DNA of 64,000 bases from Prinsepia uniflora (Eukaryota; Streptophyta; Magnoliopsida; Rosales; Rosaceae). Each line of letters starts with the position of its first letter. Position 1 is the stretch's first letter. The notes beneath the pieces are model-generated. The model saw only the letters and a program-made list of their open reading frames with translations, was not told where the DNA came from and made no database searches. Shown piece by piece: positions 46,291-55,613 of the stretch. Location of the stretch: positions 61,522,243 through 61,586,242 of the forward strand of contig CM064862.1 in NCBI GenBank assembly GCA_032719365.1, in the 5' to 3' direction. A program made the position numbers and the translations under genes.

Positions 46291-47671
46291 CATCCATGGC
46301 TCGAATGAAGAAGAGGATCACCTGCCCTTGCAAGAGACGTTTCCCGACAAACAACTTTTCAACATTGATGCAATCAATCCATGGTACGCTGATTTGATTA
46401 ACTTTATTGTCACTAAGCAAATTCCTATGTTCTTGAGCAGGCACCAAAAGAATAAGCTTGCTAAGCAAGCTAAGTATTACATTTGGGATGAGCCATACCT
46501 ATGGAAACATTGCCCGGATCAAATAATTCGTCGATGCATTCTCGATTGTGAGGTATGTTATGTTCTTGAATTGTGCCATTCTTTTGGATGTGGAGGTCAT
46601 TTTGGGGCCAAGAAAACAACGTTTAAAGTCCTTCAAAGTGGATTCTTTTCGCCTACACTCTTCAAGGATGCTTATGAATTGGTGCTGACATGTGATAGAT
46701 GCCAAAGACAAGGTAACATAGGTCCTAGGAATCAAATGCCTTTGAACCCAATTTTAGTAGTTGAGATATTTGACATTTGGGCTATTGATTTCATGGGACC
46801 TTTCCCTAATTATTTTGGTAATTCTTACATATTGCTTGTTCTGGATTATGTATCTAAATGGATTGAGGCACTTGCCACTAAGACTAATGATGCTAAAGTT
46901 GTTGTGAATTTCATTCAAAACCCATATTCTAGCTAGGTTTGGTGCACCAAAGGCTATCGTAAGCGATGAAGGCTCCTACTTTTGAAACCGTTCTTTTGAG
47001 GCTTTAATGAAAAAGTATGGGGTAAATCACAGAATAGCCACCCTCTATCACCCTCTAGCAAGTGGGCAAGCCGAAGTGTCCAATAGAGAGATCAAAGCAA
47101 TACTTGAGAAGACGGTTCATCCTAACCGCAAAGATTGGTCCATGAGAGAGAATGATGCACTTTGGGCTTATAGGACGGCTTAGAAGACACCTCTAGGTAT
47201 GTCCCCTTTTCATTTAGTCTTTGGTAAGGGATGTCATTTGCCTGTAGAGCTTGAGCACAAGGCCTTTTGGGTGGTTAAGCGCATGAACATGAACTTAGAC
47301 GCTGCTGGAATTCACCGGAGGTTGGAACTTAGACGCTGATGAACTTCACAATGAGGCATATGGGAGTGCACAAATTTACAAGGAGAAGACCAAAGGCTTA
47401 TCATGAAAAGAGCATTCAAAGGAAGTTCCTTCAAGTTGGTCAACAAGTCCTACTCTTCAACTCCCGCCTCAAGTTGTTTCTGGGTAAGTTACATTCTCGT
47501 TGGTCTGGTCCATTCATTATCACTAATGTTTTCCCTCATAGTGCAATTGAGATTCAACATCCGATTAAGAAAGAACCATTCAAGATGAACGGACATAGAC
47601 TCAAGCCCTACTATGGGACGTCTCCCATCCCACTTGAGGCACCCGAGGCCCACGTGCACGCTCCTACATAA
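46291..47671 (+). pseudogene. Athila-like integrase pseudogene
   Basis: Integrase inserts the cDNA into the genome. The zinc-binding region (CHSFGCGGHFGAKKT, LTCDRCQRQG) is at 46570-46720 and the core at 46770-47120: IWAIDFMGPFPNYFG with the first catalytic Asp, then IVSDEGSYF with the second, and the SNREIKAILEK region with the expected Glu. The frame changes at about 46925 and 47290 and stops occur at about 46984 and 47180. A local repeat of TTAGACGCTG at 47297 and 47330 marks a small rearrangement. The C-terminal part (47339-47671) is open and ends WSGPFIITNVFPH...LKPYYG, typical of the lineage. Confidence 0.86.
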
Positions 47672-48231
47672 GCTACTGTCTTCATCTCACCTAGACGTTA
47701 AATCAAGCGCTCCTAAGAGGCAACCTAGCCCTTTTGTTCCCTTTTCCTTATGGACGTTTTTCACCTTCTATCTAATGACGTTGTCTTACTTTTATGCTTC
47801 CAACATTGAGGACAATGTCTCATTTAGGTTTGGGGGTATGGACTTAAGTTAGGAGTACACAAACTAGTTTTCTATTTAGATTAGCTTGCTGTTTTTTGTT
47901 TTTTGTTTTGTTTTCTTTGCTGTTTTTTGTTTTCATATGCTAGTTTTTATGCTGAAACAAATTAATATGAATGTATAGAATGTGAGAATTTCTTGTACTT
48001 ACTAAGAATCATTGTCATTGCCATTGAACTCACACTTGCACTTCACGATACCATAATCAAGTGATTACACAACCAAAATAATTGAATTTGAGCATGCTTA
48101 GAAAATTAGTGGAGACTACCATTGTGAGATCTTTGAGCTTGATTGCCTTTCTTTCTGAGTGATCTACTTATTGAGCAAGCTCAAAGAGTACTAACTATTA
48201 GTGTTGTTTGATCACATTTTCCTCACCAAGA
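47672..48231 (+). mobile_element. Post-pol spacer of Athila-like element, then truncation
   Basis: After the integrase the frame includes LPSHL-type spacer sequence and the word CATTGAGGACAATGTCTCATT followed by AGGTTTGGGGG, a recurrent spacer motif of this branch. The rest (47860-48231) is AT-rich and non-coding. No sequence similar to the 5' LTR is present, so the 3' LTR is missing. A different element begins at about 48232. Confidence 0.6.
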
Positions 48232-49016
48232 AGCAATGCTTGAGTAACGATTTGGAATTATTACCGTTTGATTTTATAGATTAATTTATTGGTTTATGGA
48301 GAAGATTTTACGGATTTTTGTGAAATTAATATTTTGCGTTGAGACCCTGTTTGGAAATGGTTTTGACTTGGATTTGGAGTCAAATATGCGGTTAAATGAT
48401 GATTTGGTCCTATGATTGTGGATATTAGTATGTGTCTGGATGACGCGAGTACAGTCCCTGGACATGACTCAGATGTTGCGTGGGTGCATTTCTCGAGTAT
48501 GGTTGTACATCTAGATGTTACATGTGATGTTCCCAGACATGGCTCGGATGTTGCATGATTGCAGTTCTCGAGGTGGCCTACGCATAGTGTCGATGTGGTA
48601 TTGTGATTTATGTTTGAGTACTAACTATTAGTGTTGTTTGATTGTTGTGATTGATTTGATTATTGATGATTGATTGTCGTTGATGCTGATGGTTGTGTCC
48701 AGATGTTTCCATGTGAATTGATTTGAAATCAGTTGTTCATATTTTACTCTATGCATGCATATTTTAAGCTGGAGGGTAAAATGTTTATTTTTATCGAAAC
48801 ATATTTTAAATGCTTATTTTTTTTCCACTCACACCTTTGATGTTTTTTATGACCCTCCAGGCCCTGGCCAGAGATTGGGGCTGATCTAGTTTTAACTTTG
48901 GATTTCCTGGTGGATCCCGATCAGATTCGGGTGATGATGGGGACAAACAAGAAGGTATTCGAGGTTTTGCATCGAGGCCCCTTACCTCTGGTCAGTACAC
49001 CAGGGTTTTAGTTTGG
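48232..49016 (+). mobile_element. E7 gypsy LTR fragment A
   Basis: From AATGCTTGAGTAACGATTTGG the sequence parallels fragment B from 49668 (AATGCTTGAGTAATGATTTG) for about 700 bp. It includes the TCCACTCACACCTTTGATGTTTTTTATGACCCTCCAG block that also occurs, in reverse complement, in the E3 LTRs (near 18790-18840). It lacks the LTR start. A 230-bp tail (48870-49016) leads into a gag fragment. Confidence 0.65.
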
Positions 49017-49250
49017 TTGACTAGTAGACAGAGTACTCGATCTACACGAACTAACATGGTCACCTGTTTTCACTATAGGATGCCTGGTCATATGAGGAAA
49101 GATTATCTGTATCGATCGAGTAGTAGTATGACGGACCCGTATATTGCGGATCAGGGCCAAAGACTAACATCAATTCCTGGTATAGTACGAGGAAGTCAGA
49201 ATCCTATTAGTGAGGCGAAAAAAGGCCTTTGAGTCCAAAGACTTAGGTAC
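49017..49250 (+). pseudogene. E7 gag zinc-knuckle fragment
   Basis: A 71-codon stretch contains CFHYRMPGHMRKDYLY, a decayed CCHC zinc knuckle (C-x2-C-x4-H-x4-C) in which the second and last Cys have become Tyr. Flanking residues (VTCFHYRMPGHMRKD) are typical of plant Ty3/gypsy gag. It lies between two LTR-derived fragments, so the element was rearranged. Confidence 0.65.
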
Positions 49251-49289
49251 CAGAGAATGGTTCAAAGTGATTGTGTTACTACCAGAGTT

Positions 49290-50439
49290 GTTTGGAAAAT
49301 GTTTACATGGCGCATGCAATGGTTTCTCGAGGTGCCGCCAACATGAATTTTAATGTAATCGATGAAACGAACGTTTTGACACCGGTTTCGAGTTGATCAG
49401 ACACTATGTCGGTATAGTTTTGGGTGTCTAAAGTGTTATGTTATGTTTTAAAATGCATATTTTATCCCTGAAAATTAGGGGATTTTAATGTGACATTAAT
49501 TGAGACGTTAGTGACCCTTAGTGATGGTTTTTGATAGGAAATGTGATTTCTAAAATTTATGGAGGATCGTACGGCTCGGAATTGAACTATGTGGACTATG
49601 TGTGAATGGACATTGTTTTATAAATGTGTTGCATGCATACTTAAATGTTTTATATAATTTATTGCAATGCTTGAGTAATGATTTGAAATTATTAACTAAT
49701 GATTTTATAGATTTATTTATTGGTTTTTGGATACAATTTTACTGATTTTTTCATGAAAATGATATTTTAGGCCGAGACCCTGTTTGGAAATCATTTTGAC
49801 TTGGATTTAGAGTCAAGTATGTGGTTGAAATGATGATTTGGTCTTATGATTGTGGATACTGGTATATGTACGGATGATACGAGTGCAGTCCCTAGACATG
49901 ACTTTGATGTTGTGTAGGTGCAGTTCTCGAGTATTGTTGTACGTCTAGATGTTGTATACAGTTCTCGGACATGTCTCAGATGTTAAGTGACTGCAGTTCC
50001 CAAGATGGCCTACGCGTAGTGCTGATATGGTATTGTGATTGATGTTTGAGTACTAATGATTAGTGTTGTTTGATCATTGTGATTGATTTGAGTATTGATG
50101 ATTGGTTATCATTGATGCTGATGGTTGTGTCCAGATGTTTCCATGTGATTTGATTTGAAATCAGTTGTTCATGTTTTACTCTATACATGCATGTTTTAAG
50201 CGGGATGGTAAAAGTTTTATTTTAATAGAAACGTATTTTAAATGCTTATTTTGTCCACTCACACCTTTGATATTTTTTATGACCCTCCAAGCCGTGGCAC
50301 GATATCGGGGTTGATAGAGAAGTGGAGGCATCCTTTGTCTGACAAGTGTTTGGGGTATTTTTGGAGCTCTAGTTGACTTGTTAAACGGGAGCAAGATTAG
50401 GCATAGTTATCAAAGCATTTTTTGGGATGGTTCCTATCA
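49290..50439 (+). mobile_element. E7 gypsy LTR fragment B
   Basis: The mid and 3' part of an LTR: GAAACGAACGTTTTGACACCGG near 49355 matches the E3/S2 LTR family, and the end is GGTTCCTATCA. It joins directly to a primer-binding-like site. The 5' third of the LTR is missing, replaced by the gag fragment. Confidence 0.68.
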
Positions 50440-50441
50440 AC

Positions 50442-50745
50442 TTGGTATTAGATCATTTTTGTACTAATTTGTACTTTCCACATCATGCCTCCCAGACATG
50501 AGCCTTGTGCACGACCTAAAGATGAGATTTCTGGGGCTAGAGAAAGCCCGAATATTGAGAGAGCCCAGTTATTAGGATCCAATGTGTTTCGTGGCGAGAC
50601 GGGCCCAGATGGGACCGATGACTGGATTACAATGTCCCCTAGAGGACATGGTCTTACTAGCCACGTTTGTTTTGGATGGCTATGCTTACTAGTGGTGGTA
50701 TCATCCTCTTCCCTTTTTCTTCTTCCCCAATTTTCATTTTCATAA
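50442..50745 (+). pseudogene. E7 primer-binding site and gag start
   Basis: TTGGTATTAGATCA at 50442-50455 is a two-mismatch form of the initiator-tRNA site. At 50485 an ATG opens MPPRHEPCARPKDEISGARE, resembling the basic N-terminus of plant gypsy gag (MPPR-rich). Similarity to gag ends after about 50 codons; the remaining frame to 50745 is not recognisable and the rest of the element is missing. Confidence 0.6.
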
Positions 50746-51058
50746 ATCATCAATCATTATCTCATCTTCATCAACCATTCATGTCAAAACACAAACAACA
50801 ACCATTCACCTTATAATTTTATGAAATAAATTTTCCAGATATAAATTTCTAGAAAAAAAAACCCACATCTTCCTCAGGTTTCATCTTCCTCTTCCTCGGA
50901 CTCCTTCGTCGGCTGAATCAAATCCCAAGTCCCTTTTTCCTCTTCTCGAATTTAAAGAAAGCCTGAGGCCTTCGTGGAAGTTCTCTAGAGAAGTGTCGAG
51001 GCTCTCACTCGATTGCATAGCCGTCGTCGATGCCAAGAGCAACCTATACCCATGGAAG
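50746..51058 (+). other. Non-coding stretch with a possible captured exon
   Basis: From about 50866 to 51057 one plus-strand frame stays open without any ATG: SAESNPKSLFPLLEFKESLR then PSWKFSREVSRLSLDCIAVV then DAKSNLYPWK. It ends at a consensus donor (GGAA/GTAAGT, 51055-51063). The composition is protein-like and unlike retrotransposon pol. I do not recognise the family. It could be a gene fragment carried by a transposon or a chance frame. Confidence 0.3.
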
Positions 51059-51340
51059 TAAGTATCGGTAATATCGGCGAAATGTTGACCGATATATCAG
51101 GAATTGCAGGGTTCGACATCTAAACTGGGGGGAAATGAATTTTTCCCCCAAAATCGAAGCTTTCGTCCAATTTCGGAGAATATCGAAGATATTTTTGGAT
51201 ATGACCGATATCTTAACGAAATCTTAAATAAAAACAATACAATCAACAAATTGGAGACCCAAACACTAACTTTTGCATACCCATTCCTTGAATTCTTCAA
51301 CAAAAGAGTGAGCAACGGCATCGCGACAGCAGCAACAATT
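51059..51340. repeat. CGATAT-rich repeat-like block
   Basis: Words such as ATCGGTAATATCGGCG, GACCGATATATC, AATATCGAAGATAT and GACCGATATC recur on both strands within 250 bp, giving many short inverted matches. The ORF at 51104-51358 crosses it and shows no domain. The source element is unknown. Confidence 0.35.
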
Positions 51341-52690
51341 GCACAGTCAGAGGAATGAGAGGCTGTCTTCAGTCCAAGCCTTCATCATCCACTTTTTTGC
51401 TTCATAGTCTCTATCTTTCACAGTGTCTTGAGCCGAGTCTCGACGACTGAAGTATAGTCTCTTCCTCCCTGTTTCTCAAGAATGCTAAATGCTCAACAAG
51501 GACCAGGCAGCCTAGTGCTTCTAATTAAATGAAGAAGATGAGAGACTCTTCTACACGATCAAAAAATCTAATGTTATCAAGATACTTATTATTATTAGTT
51601 TATTATTATTACTTTTTTATTATTTTATTACTTATGATTAATTTATTAGTTTATTACTTACTATTAATTTATTATTAGTTTCTACACGTTCTAAAGTTTT
51701 CAATACTACTAATTATTAGTTTTATTATTAAGTTAGAATACTAATATATTTTAAATTTGTAATTCATTTTTTATTAAATATTGGTACATCATTATCAATG
51801 TCTATTATTATTATCATTATTATTATTATTATTATCAATGTAATTCATTCCTTTATTCCTTTATTTCTTTATTCTTTAATTTTTTAATTTTTTAATTTTT
51901 TAATTCTTTACTTCATTTATTATTTTATTCTTTGATGATTTATTATTCTTTGTCACTAACCATTATTTCATGTTCCCTAATTTCCCCTGTTAATAACGAT
52001 CCATATTTACCAATACTACATCTACATGAAAAGGGTTTAAATTGCATATACTTGAATTACATGTTTATTTACATGGATAGTTTGAACTGTATCATGTTCG
52101 CTATCGTGGAACTAGCCGTAGATACGAAGAATATTGGGGTGCCTAAGACTGGTATGAATTTCCATCTATTGCGGCAGCTGGTGTTGAATTTTGTACATTT
52201 CGATTTGCTCCTTGAATCTTACCTTCAATGCCACTATGTACTTGTTCTGCCCAGAGAATTACCCCTAGATCAAAATTGAAATTTAGAGATTTGTAATTCG
52301 ATTGAAATTTGAATTTACATTGGCCTCTCGCGTGACATAAACTTGGCCAAATTACCCCTTTTTGAAGGGTTCTTCGATCTCAAAGTCTCGCAAGGACTAG
52401 TATTTCTTAGGGATTTACTATTCTTTCTGGGTTCTGGATTCCATTTCCTCTGCTTCTTTTCCGAAAGGGATTTCTGGGAATTGGAAACCCACGCAGACAG
52501 AGAGAAAGCAAGAAGACTAAGATATGGAAATTTGCTATTTTTTTTCTTCTTAAGTCTTGAGCTTGATGCATGTTCTGACTTCTCACTTAATGTTCTTTTT
52601 AGATGATTGATGAAGATGTTGAATTAGGGAGATGAAGAAGAGAACATGATGATGAATTAGGATTATTCTCATTTATCCATCCAAAATTTG
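51341..52690. other. AT-rich region, no supported gene
   Basis: 51580-51940 is a low-complexity run of TTA/ATT trinucleotides (longest near 51800-51835) with poly-T-rich words. Open stretches at 51932-52279 and 52343-52606 have no domain, no splice context and a Phe/Leu-rich composition typical of AT-rich random frames. I see no gene. Confidence 0.6.
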
Positions 52691-53200
52691 CCACATCGAC
52701 AGTTAACATATATATATATATATAGATGAAAATTGTAACAGAGGTATTTTTTTGAAATAGATAGTATAGTTTGGGTACTAAAAGTCCAATTTTTATAGTT
52801 AGAGTACCTTTTGAAATCGATCATATAATTTGAGTATTTTTATATAATTTATCCTTTAATTTTTGCCGCATCACTAACTAACTGGATTAATTACTGGCTA
52901 TGTGTCATTTTAACAGTTAATTGGATGAAAAATATAACATAAATAGTAATTTGTTAATGACAGTATAATTTAGGTATCTAGATAAAAAAAAAATTATAAT
53001 TTGAATATGAATTCTTGAAGACCTCTATAATTTAGAGGTTTTTATGTAATTTGTCATTTTTTTTTAATTGTGAGTAAAAAGATATACAACAAGTCTTTTA
53101 GGTACATGGGAATTCTCCCGCTGAATAGAGAGGTCACAATGATCCTATGAGTATGACTACGAGGACATTATCCAAAGTGGGCCACGGGCCAGATGGCGGG
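52691..53200. other. Intergenic, repeat-like with (TA)n
   Basis: A TA dinucleotide run sits at 52707-52724. The following sequence has repeated phrases such as GTATAGTTTGGGTA/CATATAATTTGAGTA/GTATAATTTAGGTA at about 52766, 52824 and 52970, spaced 60-150 bp. The pattern suggests a decayed non-autonomous repeat. No gene is seen. Confidence 0.45.
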
Positions 53201-53264
53201 TAGCAAACGTGTCAACTCACCGTTTCTCTACGGAACCGCTCTTCGGCTCTAACCCGATTCGATT

Positions 53265-53345
53265 ATACGACGTCGGTCTTGTATATAAAATTCGCATTAG
53301 AGTTTAAGAATTTACATTTCTATTTAGGGTTTTTTCTCTTTACTA
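53265..53345 (+). promoter_or_regulatory. Core promoter of the TFIIS/SPOC gene
   Basis: GACGTC (53269-53274) is followed by a TATA box, GTATATAAAA at 53281-53290, about 30 bp before the likely start near 53315. TTTAGGGTTTTT (53322-53333) and AAACCCTAA (53376-53384) are telo-box words common in leaders of plant housekeeping genes. Confidence 0.65.
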
Positions 53346-53523
53346 TTTTCCGCTTTGGCGATTCTTCGAGACCCAAACCCTAATCCCCTACCACTCTAGC
53401 CGACTCTCTTCAGCTCGGCTCACATAAAGCTTTGCCGCCGGATCTCGTATTACCTATTTCTCCACCAACACTGCGACCTCTGTCATTGTAGCCAATACCT
53501 CGAATTGTGCCATGTTTCTTTAT
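53315..53523 (+). other. 5' leader exon 1 of the TFIIS/SPOC gene
   Basis: A pyrimidine-rich leader from near the inferred start to the donor TTAT/GTAAGTA at 53523/53524. The leader intron runs 53524-55553 and ends TTTGTGTGCAG. An upstream ATG at 53512 reads MFLY in exon 1 and VCC-stop in exon 2, a seven-codon upstream ORF created by splicing. Confidence 0.6.
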
Positions 53524-55553
53524 GTAAGTATATGGTTTGGATTGCTTTTCTGTTTCTTGCTATTGTTTGTTTCGCTTGTGTTGATATTGATTGGCGATTA
53601 GGTTTTGTTTTTCTATGTGTGAAATTAGGGTTTATGCGATCTAGATTGATGAGAGGCAATAAAATGTTTTGTTTTCATGTTTGTTGATATAGAAAAAATA
53701 CCAACTATTTTCAAACATTCTTACAGCTTTCAATTCGGCTTGTCTTTATTCGCATACAGTATCCTTGAATTGGTTTTTGCTCGTTTGGTGCTAATTATTT
53801 TTTTTAGTGTCTAAAATTAGGTGTTTGGGTACTAGATTTATGAAAATTGATGACTTGGGTATGTTCAAATCTTCAAGAAGTTTTTGCTTCTAAAAAATAT
53901 ACTCTTATTTTATTATGTGACATGTTTCTTTGAATTACAATCTATCCATCCTGAGTAAGTTTCCTTAGGGAGTTGCTTAGGCATATGCTCGAATAAAAAG
54001 TATTGGTCCACGAAGGAAAAAAAATTGTTGCTGTGTCTGCTAGAGATCTTTCTCGTTCTTTTTTATTTATTTTTAATGGATTTACAGTGGGCATTCCTTT
54101 GTTATCTGCATGTTTACTTTAAAGATAATCCATTTTCTGGCAATTTTCCATGTTTTGGCAATTTCCATTACATATGTGATGAAAGAGATTACCTTAAGCT
54201 GGTGGACTTACTGGTTGGGCAGTTTCTGGATGCAACATTGGGTGCTGGTTTAATGAAGCTCTGGGCACTCAATCATGTGCTTTCTTTGGCAAAATGAAGA
54301 ATTGCCTCGAGGGTTATTCCGCCCTTTGACTTGAAGACTTAAGTTCAATCAGCACCAATTCAATGCTCCGTTTATGCAGCCTGCAATGTGTTAATTCATA
54401 CGATACTGGAGTACCCATTCATGAAATAAAGTTCCAGCTTTCTTGTTTCTACTGGCTTGAACTACTCGTCTTTTCTCCGGTCGATTTGCCATTGTTTCAG
54501 TTTCTCCGGCTGTAAAGGGGCTTTCATCCCTGTTGATTGTTGCCTGTGCTTATGGGGAGAAACAGAAAACTTGTGCAACTAGTGAACCCATCTTAATATC
54601 TTAATAAATTGAATGCTTTTCCGATTTCTGAAATATGCAAACAAGCATGACTGTCTACTAAGCTACCCAGAAATCCCAGCCAGTGCGAGACTATTCTGGG
54701 TTCAAAGACAAATGCAATAGCTTTATTTTTCATTGAAAATGAGAAACAAGTTAACAATTAATTTGAGGCAATCTAGAAATCACTGAAAGGTGTCTTATAC
54801 ACTTTCTAAAATGTTTTGAAAGTGGTTTGCTACACAATTGATAGCTCCATCATGGAAGTTTCTTTGAGAGAGATATATCATCTTCCATTATCATTTGTTT
54901 GGATACTGTTTAAAATCTTACCTCGAGCGATTTGGGTGCAAATTATTTGTGGAAAGAGAACACCAGCTAATTGAAAGCATGTATTCTCTAGAGTTGGCTG
55001 TGGCCCGAGAGGTCTAAAAGAAAGTCTAGAACATTTGATACAGAAAGACAATCATTTATATTACGAAGTTTTTTTTTTGGTCAGTAAGATATTCTTTAGG
55101 TTTATAATCATAAGTCTCTAAGATTTTTCCTTAATAAAAAATATAGTGCGACGAGAATGCCTACGTACTCTAAATGCCATGTCTAAGGTTTGTATGTAAG
55201 AGGAAGTATCTTGATTATAACTGTAGTTGCACTTGGTCGCCTGCCAATGGTTGCAGAAATGCGCCTGATGATAGGATACTTGTAATTTTTTGCCTTAGTT
55301 GATTTTTGGACTCTGTTGTTGATCTGCTTAATAGTTTTTGGGTCTAAACTGCTAATTAATTGAACTTTGCTCTTAGTTATGTCATTTTGTTTTTGGTTGT
55401 TGAAGGAAGAGCTTTCTAGTAGACGTTTCATTACTTTTGTATCACAGTTTATAAGTTTCTTTTCTTTTACGTGTCTGTTTGTAACTTTCTGTTTTTGGTG
55501 AGTCCTCTTAAAGGCTAGGAGCCAATTGTGACAATCAGGAAATTTGTGTGCAG
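53524..55553 (+). other. Leader intron of the TFIIS/SPOC gene
   Basis: This 2.03-kb GT-AG intron separates leader exon 1 from the first coding exon. It is T-rich and contains no gene; the open stretch at 54025-54297 has no domain. Long first introns in the leader are common in constitutive plant genes and often raise expression; whether this one does is not visible. Confidence 0.55.
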
Positions 55554-55555
55554 GT

Positions 55556-55570
55556 ATGTTGCTAGTCTAG
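55556..55570 (+). promoter_or_regulatory. Second small upstream ORF
   Basis: ATGTTGCTAGTCTAG encodes MLLV and a stop, 43 bases before the main start at 55614. It overlaps, in another frame, the end of the spliced upstream ORF. An in-frame TAG at 55563-55565 closes the main frame upstream, so no longer N-terminus with an ATG is possible in this exon. Confidence 0.45.
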
Positions 55571-55613
55571 CTTGTCAAACAATCTTCTGTCACCACAATT
55601 GCCATTTTCAATC

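Noticed and set aside
51932..52279. 115-codon ORF
   Set aside because: Phe/Leu/Ile-rich frame in AT-rich sequence with no domain, promoter or splice evidence.
54025..54297. 90-codon ORF upstream of the TFIIS/SPOC gene
   Set aside because: It lies in the leader intron; no domain and a T-rich composition that opens hydrophobic frames by chance.
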